A DNA stretch of 64,000 bases from Phytophthora sp. 'mugwort'. Its lineage: Eukaryota; Oomycota; Peronosporomycetes; Peronosporales; Peronosporaceae. Where the stretch lies: positions 3,472,001-3,536,000 of the forward strand of contig JAUCEF010000014.1 in NCBI GenBank assembly GCA_033558025.1. The letters are read 5' to 3'. Every line of letters begins with the position of its first letter. Position 1 is the stretch's first letter. Positions 28,843-39,235 of the stretch are shown here, in pieces. The notes beneath the pieces are model-generated. The model was not told where the DNA came from. It did no database searches and saw only the letters and a program-made list of their open reading frames with translations. Both the position numbers and the translations under genes were made by a program.

Positions 28843-31800
28843 TCAACTTGCCGGTAACTGCCACGCGGTCTCGCTGGTCAGTCGGTTGACGTAGTACATC
28901 TGCTGGGTGGCCGAGTCGTATACCTCTTCCCATTCGGCTATAGCGGTAGTCTGTGACATGGAGGATGTCTGGTCGTCTCGGCTCGAGATATACGGGTAGT
29001 AGTATCCGTCTGCCTCCGTTCCTGTCGAGATTAGATCGATGCTGTAGCCATCATATGGAGAGTTACTTATCGCGCTGGGATAGCTACCCAGAGCTTGCAT
29101 TTGCTCTTGTGGTTGAGTGTAGTCGCTCTGATCTCCGGAATTGTATGCGTAGTCAGGGGCTCCGTACCAACCGGTGTTGGGGTCAACGGATTGTTGCGAC
29201 TCTACATAACCAGTAGCGGAGCTGTAGGCCGAATACGAATCCCAAGTACTGTTATGGCTACGGCCACCAGCGTTGTACTTGTCATCGATCACTGTGGGGC
29301 TGTAGCGTGACATGTCGTACGCACTGTACTCGGTTCCGTACCAGTTTGAAGTACTCGACCCGTTGCTGTCATCAACGTAGTTTCCATTCGCGTAATAGCT
29401 TCCGCTATCAACAAGACCAGCTGTGGTTTCATCCAGCGATTCTAGCGTAGTCAAACTGTAGCCATTGTCGTAATTTGCCGGATAATCTTTTGATTGGTCA
29501 TCATACCCTGCACTGACACTCGCAGAAGGGTCTTGAGTGTCGACAGCGTCTTCGTGGCGCTTCAGGTCTTCCTCCAGCCTGAGCTTCTCCTCTTGCGCTT
29601 TCTGCTTCGTCTCATAGTCCTTGGTCCGCTGACGTTGTGCCGCTCGCTCACTTCGAGCAAGTAATTTGAGTCGTTTCCACTCCCAGAATCGTTCAGCACT
29701 GCATCAATCACAACAAAAACTATGTTAATACCCCTCCCCCACAACTTCCAACTTGACTGAAAGAAACACGTACAGCGAGTGATTAATCCACACCGTCCGC
29801 TTCGGGTCCAGCGAAAACTCCACTAGGAACATTGCGACCGGGACATCATCCACAGCATCTTCCTCTTCGACCCGACGCCTCTTAATGGACACTGGCGGGT
29901 CGTACGGCAGTGCAAGAGGAACCATACTTTCCGTGATAGTTTGCTTTGGATGAACATCGACTAGCCATGTCGAGTCCGTTGCTTCAGGTTGTGCAGACAG
30001 AGTCTCTGGGTCCTTGTAGGGTTCAGCCTCTGCTTTTCCCCAGCGTTCAAGCTGTTTCCACGCACATAGCGCTCGCTCTGCTGGCTGAGCGTCTTGTGAC
30101 GTCAATCTCTTGATTCGTATCGTTTGACGGCTACGAATCCACCCTCGCAGGTCTTCACTAGTCCAGATTTCGTTCGATCCTGGATGAAGCAACCCAAGTC
30201 CTGGTAATGGAATCCCCACGGTCACATACTCATCGATTAGCAGTCCAAACATTCGAGCACGAATGGACAATTGCCATCGTGCCAGGACATGCAAGCTACG
30301 AAGTCGTCGCTCTACAGGCGTATCCGAGCTCAGCGGTGATGCGATTCCCAAGGCATTTTTCGTCCGATACGCAATTCGCTTAGCTAATCGAGCGTCCTCT
30401 TGACGACGCAGCCACTGGACGCTATTTGCTTTGCGTCGAGCAGCAACAACTTGTCTAGCTCGATGAACTGGGGCTCGAGAGTGCCAGAACGTCTGGATTT
30501 TCCGAGCACAACGCTCGTGACGCGCTCGTGAAGCTCTAGCGCGCATTTTATCCAGATCTGCGCGATCTCGAGCCTCCTGTTCTTCTCGAAGACGTTTCGC
30601 TCGCTGCTGTCTTCCCAATGTTTGCAGTGGCACAGACGTAAGTTCACCGCAACTTTCCTTCGGATGGGATTGAAGAGCACAACGTCCACAAATTCGGTGA
30701 GGAGGGTCACCGCATACGTCGCATTCATATTGAACGGCAGCACCAAAGACCTCCAAGTCTGCACGTGGCTGCTGTGACGTTGAACTTTTGTCATCTTCAC
30801 CGTCACGATTACAAGACGTACAGAGTTCTAGTAGCGGCTCGGTGCGGTGGGTTCTCAGCCCACCTCGTCGATGCAAGAAGCCGAAACACACATCACAGAA
30901 CAATGATTCACTGTTGTGTCCTTCGTCATCATTCTCGTCGCTTTCAGTAGATTTAACCCTCTTCTGCTTCTTCCCCAACTTTACTGAACCTGGTTTTACC
31001 GTCAGCTTCGACTTGGCCTCAGTTTTGGGGATACAATCAAGACAGCGACGTGAAGCGAGCTGGAATTTACACAACCCGCATAGTAGAAGTCGCTCCAGCT
31101 CGTGTTCTCGCTTGATAAGCTGATCTGACCCACTTGTGTTCGTAGTATTTTCACCAGCTTTGGGAGTGGGTTTGTGATACTCTTTAAAGCATTGAAGACA
31201 GAAGAACTCGTCGCAGTCGTAGCAAACCCACTCCGCACATCGATCACAATCCTTTCGTCCGTGACAAGGAGCTTTCAACATACGTTCAGAGGGAGGAAAT
31301 GGTACAGACTCACAGTGAACATCTTCAGCTCCTAAGATGTGCGGCTTTTGCCATGTGGAGTAGCCCGAGCGCGGGTTCAGCCAATATGGTAGTCCCCATG
31401 TTAAGTCCACGTACTTCTCGTACGTTTCCTGCATACGACGTCGAAGTTCACGTCGCGCTAGTAATTTCCGAGCTTGTGTTTGAAGCACCACGGCAGCTCG
31501 AGAACGTGCTTGAGTGTGGAGAATGCGTCTCATTTCTTCAAGCATTGCTGTACCCCGTAACTTATTGTGCTGCTGTGTAAAAAGCCTTTGAAGACGTGTA
31601 GCCTGATGGAATAGTTGATCCGAGATAAAAGTGTTAAATTCAAGTGCCAAAGACTGCATCGCTGAGTGAGGAAGCAGTGCAAACCATGTTACTGCTAAGA
31701 CACGCGCGTCAGCCCCGTCGAAACGCCCCCAGTACGACGTATTTTGAGTCGGTTGCGCTAGTGAAACCTCACCGAGTAGTTCTATCACTCGCATAAATAA

Positions 31801-34428
31801 CGCGTAATTTAGTGCTCCTTTGGCTCCACTCGTGGCTCTAGCTACTGAAACATCCACATCCACGGAAGAAAATGTTTCGACTCCTGTCGGCCCTTTAACA
31901 GGTTTCTGGTTGCGACGAGTTGAAGACTGCGAAGTATGGCCAGTATCAATGGTAGGAGGTTGATGAGCTACCGGTTTTCCTCGCTTGTTGAGCGATCGGA
32001 AGAACGAGACAGCTTTTGCACGCTCCAGTTTGGTTTGAAAGAGCGATTTACCATCCAATTCACGCCATACAAACGGTAATTTCCAACCACTTGCCACAAG
32101 GAAAATCATTTGAAGAATCGGAAAGGAGACAGCAGAGGAGTGAGGCTTGTCACTGTTCGCACTCGGAGTTACAATCTTTTGCTTTGTCAGTGAGGCTTTA
32201 GATTTTGTAGGCGACTGCGACGTAGACACAAGAGGACGCAATGCGTCTTCCAGACTTGCTCGGAATGACTGCACCACGAATGCATCAGCCAAGTGTTGTC
32301 TGCAGACTTGGAGACTTTGGTCACAAAAGCGAAATGTCTCGTCACGTCTCCGAATAATGTGTAGAATCCGCCTCACGCGTGACGGCAACAAGTAACGCAG
32401 GCGATACCATTGCTGTATTCGAGTGGAAGCTGCCACTCGTCGCTGCTTCTCGACGTGCCAAAGTCTAGCAAGATGTTGCGTTAGCTTGCTTTTGAGCCAC
32501 CGACCGAGTTTACGAGCAGCTTGTTGACGTTTTTGACTGCGTCTCCACTTCCAACGGAGAATACAACGCAGTAGAAGGCGCTCAGCGCGATACTGTCGAA
32601 CTATTTTTCTGCCTTGAATGCCTCGAACACGTCGCTGGATCTCGGTAGCTGCTGCACGTCGCTGTAATACACGAACTTCTACTTTTCGTGCTTGATTCCT
32701 CCAAGTTTTGAACCGCGCTCGCTTTCGTGAGCGATAGCGACGATAACAGCCTTGAATTATCACCGCTGCCTCGGCGTCAGTCTCCTGAGGAGCTTTTAAA
32801 TGGTCTTTCTTTAGTGGAATCGGTTTCAACAAGGACAATATTCGAGCACGTTGAGGACTTGACGTGACTCGAGAGGTTCTGCGCTCCACAACAGAAGAAA
32901 TCCCAGTAGTTAACGGGTTATTGTCTGACCCAGACCCTTTGCGCTGCTGAATTCGACGCGTTTTCTCTGCCAGTCGAGTCCGTCTTGCCTGTTTCTTGAG
33001 TCTATCCTCAACCATGCGAAACTTTCGTTGCTGGACCCATCGCCGTAAGTGTTTCTGAACGAGCACAGCCGCACTTCGTGAGCGTTTGTGCTCGTGTTGT
33101 ACTAGTGTAAGCCACTCGTCGACTCGAGCGACTTCACGTCGAGTTTCAACGCCGAACCAACTACAGACGACTCGAGCGATACACTTTGCTGCGCGCTGAC
33201 GTTTTAGCTGGTCGAGTACACGATACCATCGCATCCGCATAGCGTAAGGAAAAAGTGCTCGATGAGCGATCAAGTAGCCTGCTCCACGCCTTTCAATCAT
33301 CCAAACTGCTCGTGCTTGCTTGGACACAGTCCACAATAGTGCGAGTTGCACTCGTTCTTCCTGCTGCTGTCGCTGTCGAGTCTCTTTCAGTTTGCGTCGT
33401 GTTTGGTGTCCTCGATACAGTTTCTGCAAGCTCACAGCCGCGAATAACTTCCGTGCATTGACTAGTGCGGTCACCAGGGAGTGACGACGCCATTGCCGTA
33501 TACGAAAAGCTTGTTGAAGAAGACTCGCAGCAGCTTGTCGAGCTTGACGGTGCTTAATGGCACGATTCCGAAGAAAACGACGCCACATCATTTGAAGTCT
33601 CAAAGCCTGACTCGAACGGTATTTTATCCGGAAAGCAACAAGCTGGCGTTGCTGAGCTGCTAAAGCGCTCAGTTCTTTACGCAGTCGTCGGGCTTCTCGT
33701 CGTCCTCTGTGTCCTCGATAAACGCGAACGATCTCCGTCACTGCGCGACGCTGGGCTTGACGTCGCAGCTCGAGCGTGACCACTCGCCAGTGACGGAAGT
33801 AAAGCTGGTAGAAACGATGTTGAAAGCAAATTAGCACGTTGCGTGCAGCCTCCAGCGCTCGACCACTCTCAAGATTCCGTTCCAAGAGGAACTTGGACGG
33901 CAGGAGCTTCTCGGCGCGAACGAGTTCCTCGCGCAATTCTACATCCGCACGAGCCACAGCCTTCTCCAAGCGCTGCAACTCTTTTCCTTGAGCGATTAAA
34001 GCTATTTGCATCATATTTTCAGTAGTATGTGTCGTGCTTGCAGCCAATTCCTCTACAATAGTCTTGTCGTTGTTGTTCATGTGGTCACGTCCAGGCAATG
34101 AAGGAGCGGAGTCGGTCAGGGTACGACAGAGAGTTGTTGTTTTCTTTGGCGACGATCTCTGTACTGGCCGCGAAGCTTCACTATTATCGCTCTCTCCGTT
34201 AGCAGCAGCATACTGGACATTCTGCTTTGCATTCGTCTTTATCTTAGTCTTTCGGAGCGCTAGAAGCTTGTGGTACAAATCTTTCGCGTCAGGTTCGGGT
34301 GTCGATGACTGTCGCTGGACTCGGGGCTGCTGCAACACTTGTCGAACAAGCACGCCGTCCACTGACTCGAGACGTTGGCCCGTCTCGATGGCTCGTAGTG
34401 CTGCTTGCAACTGTACTAGTTTGTCCAT
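28843..34428 (-). CDS. Giant IQ-motif, WW-domain and B-box-like zinc-finger protein (two exons, 1,836 aa)
   Basis: Function unknown; the domains suggest a calmodulin-binding scaffold. Exon 1 is 34428-29774 and exon 2 is 29698-28843, around a 75-bp intron (29699-29773) with donor GTACGT and acceptor GCAG; the phase-2 join gives NHSLAERFWEWKRL. In order: short N-terminal region; very Arg/Lys/Gln-rich helices with many IQ-type motifs (about residues 220-700, e.g. EIVRVYRGHRGRREA, AAVIIQGCYRRYRSRKRAR, TEIQRRVRGIQGRK); a WW domain near 1010 (LTWGLPYWLNPRSGYSTWQKP-type, with two Trp and Pro); B-box-like zinc fingers near 1060-1260 (CDRCAEWVCYDCDEFFC; CDVCGDPPHRICGRC); another IQ-like stretch; and a second WW at the very C-terminus (WEEVYD..TSETAWQLP). 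A Tyr/Ser/Asp-rich segment precedes the last WW. I start at ATG 34428; six codons upstream the frame begins only at a TTG. Confidence 0.85.
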
Positions 34429-34481
34429 GATACTAAAAGATGCCAAGACCGATTTATATTATTGTACGTCTCTTCAAGATT

Positions 34482-35721
34482 TCACATCCTAAAAACTGGG
34501 TTAAGAAAAAGTATAGTTAAATGGAATTCGTCGTGCAAAATGAACGACGGGACTTTAGAAACCTTAGGAAGAGTTTCTATTTCAATTTCTAACGAATTGA
34601 AGGCACACATCGCGATGATGCGCGTGTTGAGGAAGTGCTGAGCAATACGACGGCTGAGACCACCAAGTACGTCTACCTCGAGCCCTTTCTCGCTTTGTGG
34701 ATTGGCAGTACTGTAATGCGGATGCAGATCGTCGAGTACTCTTTTCAGAAGCGTCCAAGGGCCCAGAGGCGAGTTTGTGGTGAGTTCACCAGCTGAGTGG
34801 TTCTCTCGAGAGCGTAAGGAAAGCACTGCAGCCACGCGTGCCAGATCAAATCATCGAAAGCACTGTGCATCCAGCTACTCCATTACAGTAGTCTGAGATA
34901 TATTCGTGGAATGGTAGTTTCCATCGACTTCCTAACGCCTTCAAACTACCGCCTGGAACTCTTCGCGTAACCTGGCAGCGCTATGTGTTGGTCAGCCACC
35001 CCTTAGACTGCTCACGAAACAGATATGGCGACGACATTGGCAAAGATTCGTCAGGCTGAGCTACAGCGGTTGATGCTCGTAATTGAAGCTCTTTTAACGA
35101 GGGAGCATGCCGTTCTACCGAAGCTCCTGGGCTTCTCTTTGAGCAGGTGAAATCTCGTTTACCGTTTAGGTCCACATCCGGCAAGAGAAGATCCCGAGCA
35201 GCTAGAGCCGCTATCATGGCGTATTTATCACGCGAGGTAATTCTAATTACTAATTGAACAGCTTCAGCATTTGATTTACTGTCTGCCAGGTTTTTTTTGC
35301 CTTCATGCTGGGCTCGCACGGGGCTTTCCCCACGTCATTATGGCCTTCAACGAGATCGTATGCTGGTGGATGTCGTCCTTAGTACTATGTTAACGCCACG
35401 AAGTGCTGCGTGTAGGCGCTGGCTGCACCCGGCAGCTGGGTAGTGCGGCTTTGCTGTTGGCCTTCTCTCCATCTTTGACTTGGTTACATCCATCTCTCTA
35501 ACTGCAAGCGCTTCATCGTGAGCTGCAGCTCCTTCCTTATTCTGCCATCGAGTTGAACCCTGGCGGTCGGCTCGCTTATTTGTTGGAACATGATGCCTGG
35601 TACACTCCAGCATTTCTAATATGCCCACATGCTTGCGTCGTGCAAATTGCACGGCGACTTCTAGTGCATTTTGCCATTTAGGGTGTTCCACTTGTCTTTT
35701 GTATATCTGCCATTTTTGCAT
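34482..35721 (-). other. Unrecognised open frames, possible multi-exon or decayed gene
   Basis: Three minus-strand frames (35721-35347, 35319-34981 and 34835-34482) follow one another and look partly protein-like: a helical part with NALEVAVQFARRKHVGILEML, a part with AEAVQLVIRITSRDKYAMIAALAARDLLLPD, and a part with LGGLSRRIAQHFLNTRIIAM. Their lengths and order suggest exons of one gene or a frameshifted pseudogene. The first two segments faintly recall ankyrin-type helix pairs, but I cannot confirm this. The first frame starts with an ATG at 35721; the last has no ATG. No splice sites could be fixed with confidence. Confidence 0.3.
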
Positions 35722-35885
35722 TCGTGGAATTCACCGCGCAAAGGGCACCCAGAATTCCATACAAAACGGCAGGTATGCACGGCGAATTCCAAGAATTAAT
35801 TATAAAAATGAAAACATCAAAAAAAATTTCCCTTCTAGAATTAACTCTCTTCAGTTCGGTTCTTCCTCGGTACTATCCCTTTGTC

Positions 35886-36803
35886 TTACTTGACTGCTTT
35901 GGAGGCTTCTTTATTAACAACCTCTTTGTTGGGTCTCACGACCCCGACGGTCTGCTGCTGCTCCTGCTCCTGCTGCTGCTGCTTCAGGCTGTCGTCATTC
36001 TTGACCAGGTGGATATCGTCCATCGAGTATCGACAGACGGGTTTCTTAGGACCATTACCCAGAATGAGAGGCTTATCACCCTTCTGTACACCGCGCGACC
36101 AGCCGCACTCAGTGTAGTTTTCGGCGCCCGGCTTGACGAAAATATTTTTCAGGACAGCCTCGTCGCCGAAGTTTTCATTCATCATGACGATACTCACGTT
36201 CGGGTCCACGCGCTGAGCTTGGATGATCTCGAGGTCAACATACACGTTTCTCAGTTTGAGGAAGCGCTGAGCGGGGTTGTTCTTGCACGAACCGCACGAG
36301 CGGTACAGCTTGCCGAAGTCCTGCCCGAAGAACCCGTCGATGATAACTGTACCGAGTCCGTTGTGCTGGATGACCTTGTCGTCTGCATAGCGCGCCCCGC
36401 CACCAAGGACTCGCGTCACGCTGGAGGCATTGCCTCCCTTAATAGTGAGAGCGTCCTCGCATACATCATCCCACCACACGTTTTGGATAGTGCAGTTGTT
36501 CTTGTCGCAGTGAACGCCTTCCATTTGGTTCACACCAATGATGGCGTTTTTTAGGGTAGCATTGGCTTCGAGCTGGAACACGGCCGTGGACGAGTTGCTC
36601 TCCTCCTGGCCGTGGCAGGTGATGTCAGAGCGGTCGTACGTCTTCATCTTGCCATCGTACACTTCGCCCGACTTGATCGTGTACACATTACCGAAGCTGA
36701 CTTTACCTTTGCTAACAGGCCAAGAGCCATCGGGCACGGGTCGACCAGAGACCAACACAGCAGCAACCGCAAGCGCGGCGACTGAACACAACGTTTGGAA
36801 CAT
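35886..36803 (-). CDS. Secreted pectate lyase, family PL3, Gln-rich tail (305 aa)
   Basis: Cleaves de-esterified pectate by beta-elimination, attacking plant middle lamella. A signal peptide is clear (MFQTLCSVAALAVAAVLVSG, cleavage near residue 20), followed by a mature N-terminus PVPDGSWP. The PL3 beta-helix shows MKTYDRSDITC, NQMEGVHCD, NVWWDDVCEDALTIKGG, ADDKVIQHNG and FFGQDFGKLYRSCGSC, with paired cysteines and several N-glycosylation sites (NAS, NVS, NYT). Unlike its neighbour, it ends in a roughly 30-residue Gln/Glu-rich tail (KQQQQEQEQQQ), encoded by CTG/CTC repeats at 35953-35985. It is tandem with a close paralogue 1.6 kb upstream on the same strand. No intron. The start is the ATG immediately before the signal peptide. 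Confidence 0.94.
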   Translation of the reverse strand: MFQTLCSVAALAVAAVLVSGRPVPDGSWPVSKGKVSFGNVYTIKSGEVYDGKMKTYDRSDITCHGQEESNSSTAVFQLEANATLKNAIIGVNQMEGVHCDKNNCTIQNVWWDDVCEDALTIKGGNASSVTRVLGGGARYADDKVIQHNGLGTVIIDGFFGQDFGKLYRSCGSCKNNPAQRFLKLRNVYVDLEIIQAQRVDPNVSIVMMNENFGDEAVLKNIFVKPGAENYTECGWSRGVQKGDKPLILGNGPKKPVCRYSMDDIHLVKNDDSLKQQQQEQEQQQTVGVVRPNKEVVNKEASKAVK

Positions 36804-38395
36804 TGGAAATGGGGTAAGTTATTTACGGGAAATCTTTCTGCAGTTGCTGAAAAACTGCAAAATTAAAAGTGAGTCGAGGGTTTTCGGGCTCGCGGTGGAA
36901 GCAACAGGATGGTTGTTGACGATCTGTTCCTGGCAAACAACTACGCCACCAGCAGCTTTACATGGAGCAAATTTTCCTACCATCAAGAACAGTACATAGG
37001 AGATCAGAGATTATGAGGCGTGAGCACTCGAGAGTTGACACGGTATAAAAAACTCGCTTGAACAGATCAACATGCTTAATCATTAGGCTGTGTTGTGTCT
37101 CGATCGACAAACCAACGTTGGTCGAAATCAAATGTAAATACCGGTGTGGCCACACGTAGCTTTCATGTACAAAAAACTGTATACCTTAATAGCTCTGCTA
37201 AATACGCACTGTATATTACGCAGACCTTTGTGCTCTCTACAGAGGCTTGGTAATTCTCTGGGTTGTAAATCTTCAGGATAGGCACTCTGCAGTAATGATA
37301 TGCCAAATGCTCATTTTTTTTTGAACTTGAATTTAAGCTTAGCAAATATAGAAGAAGCGAAGACGCTCTGAGATTATGTTCACGCACACCAGGTTTTCAT
37401 TGTCCGTCTCTCTAAAAGTGTTCGCAACTGAAGTCTATTGATGCACAAAGCTCGACTACTTTGCAAAACATGTCATCAAACCATTTGTCTTAGCTAAAAG
37501 ATCCCTATTCCTTGTCTAACCACCCAGCACGACGAACTTCATCGACATATCGTCGGCGTTATCCTAAGTTTCAGCGTTCGCTTATTAATTGCACACTTTG
37601 ATTTCATCGCACCGATCGATATGACCGCGTTTTCGGAATCTCGATGCAATTGTAGACAATGCCTGATGTGGCCTTCGTTTTGGCCACCGCCGCTCCATCT
37701 GATCCATCCAGTGGGGCTGCAGTTTAGGGCGGTGTATTTGATAACTAACGTGCACGGTTGGCTTTCCCTTTCGAACGCCTATTGGCTAAAACAGAGGTGC
37801 ATCATACTACACTGTATGCCACAGCAAAGAGAACGATAACAAAGGTAATTCGGTAGTTATTACACATACTGTAGTATATCAATTTCAATCAGCCGGTTGT
37901 TTTCTTCAAAAACACCCGGAGATTCGCTGCAAGTGATGCTGGACTTGGTTAGGAGGTATGATCTTTCGGGATCCGAGGGCGCAAGGTTACAGTAAAAGCG
38001 AGCGGCGACTTTAAATGCTAACGTGTTTAGAGCAGGGCAGGTGGTTAGAGACAACTGCGGCAAGTTCGTTGCAAAGTACAACAATATACACCACAGAAAA
38101 AACGAAGCCGAAAACCACCGCGAGGTGCAACAATAGCACAGTCCTCGTGCTCCTTATCAGGTATTAGAGCCCCAACGTGTTTCAAAGATTCGGAATATAT
38201 CCTTTAATCAAGTCCATGTATTAACTACTACAGTACTTTTTGAGTAGAAAACACATTTAAACCTATTTGTAAGGATCTAGACAGCTGGCATTACAGTAGT
38301 ATTCACGATTTATTGCGCTCTACCCGCTCTACAAACACCATTTTCGCTTTGATCGTCTGACGCTCTCGACAATCATCGAGGGGTGGATAGCGACT
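36804..38395. other. Intergenic region between the two pectate lyases
   Basis: About 1.6 kb, AT-rich, containing the promoter of the first PL3 gene at its left end and the 3' flank of the second at its right. Short open frames show no recognisable protein. Confidence 0.4.
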
Positions 38396-39235
38396 CTATT
38401 GCTGTTGCTGGGCGCTTTGCCCACCCTGAACGATGTGAATGTCATCGTCGGAGTACTGGCACACGGGATTCTTGGGACCGTTACTTAGAATTAGAGGTTT
38501 CACGCCGCTCGTATTGATGCCACGCGACGACGCGCATTCCGTGTAGTTCTCCGAGCTTGGCTTGACGTAGATGTTGCGTAGCATGGCTTGGTCCCCAAAA
38601 TTCTCGTTCATCATGATGATGCTTACGTTTGGGTCCACACGGTTGGTCTGGATGACATCGAGGTCCACGAAAATGTTGCTCATGTTCAAGAAACGCTGGC
38701 GAGGGTTGCTCTTGCAGTTGCCACACGAGCGGTAAAGCTTGCCAAAGTCTTGCCCAAAGAAGCCGTCAACGATAACGGTGCCGTATCCATTGTGCTGGAT
38801 CACCTTGTCATCTGCGTAACGAGCTCCGCCGCCGATGACCCTGGACACACTTGAGGCGTTTCCACCCTTAATACTCAACGCGTCCTCGCACACGTCCTCC
38901 CACCACACGTTCTCGATTGTGCAGTCCGACAGCTCGCAATGAACACCTTCCATTTGGTTCGTGCCGATGATGACGTTCTTGAGCGTGGCACCGGGCTCGA
39001 CCTCAAAGACAGCCTTGGACGATCCGTTGCTCTCGGTCTGACCGAGGCACGTGATATCCGCGCGGTCGTACGTCTTCATCCCGCCATCGAAGATTTCGCC
39101 CGATTTCACGACGTACACCTCACTGTAGCTGACATTGCCTTGACTGGTGGGCCATATACCATTAGGGACTGGGGCAGCGAACGTTATCGCAGCACCAAGT
39201 GCGAGGATAGCAGCCGAACTGAGGAACTGGAGCAT
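38396..39235 (-). CDS. Secreted pectate lyase, family PL3 (279 aa)
   Basis: Same activity and fold as the gene at 35886-36803, and obviously its paralogue: NQMEGVHC, NVWWEDVCEDALSIKGG, ADDKVIQHNGYGTV, FFGQDFGKLYRSCGNC and VDPNVSIIMMNENFGD are shared almost unchanged. The signal peptide MLQFLSSAAILALGAAITFA gives a mature N-terminus APVPNGIWP. I chose the ATG at 39235 because it places the signal peptide at the N-terminus; the frame is open upstream to 39388, but those 51 residues would precede the signal peptide. The C-terminus stops after GGQSAQQQQ, a much shorter Gln tail than its paralogue. The 5' region lies in an AT-rich stretch. Confidence 0.94.
   Translation of the reverse strand: MLQFLSSAAILALGAAITFAAPVPNGIWPTSQGNVSYSEVYVVKSGEIFDGGMKTYDRADITCLGQTESNGSSKAVFEVEPGATLKNVIIGTNQMEGVHCELSDCTIENVWWEDVCEDALSIKGGNASSVSRVIGGGARYADDKVIQHNGYGTVIVDGFFGQDFGKLYRSCGNCKSNPRQRFLNMSNIFVDLDVIQTNRVDPNVSIIMMNENFGDQAMLRNIYVKPSSENYTECASSRGINTSGVKPLILSNGPKNPVCQYSDDDIHIVQGGQSAQQQQ

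Noticed and set aside
34981..35721. Ankyrin-repeat gene
   Set aside because: Two helix-pair-like stretches hint at it, but the TPLH/GxT landmarks are absent and splice sites could not be fixed, so reported only as unrecognised frames.
35724..36554. 276-codon plus-strand frame over the first pectate lyase
   Set aside because: Antisense of PL3; reads Leu/Val-rich mirror sequence, and the signal peptide and active-site blocks are on the minus strand.
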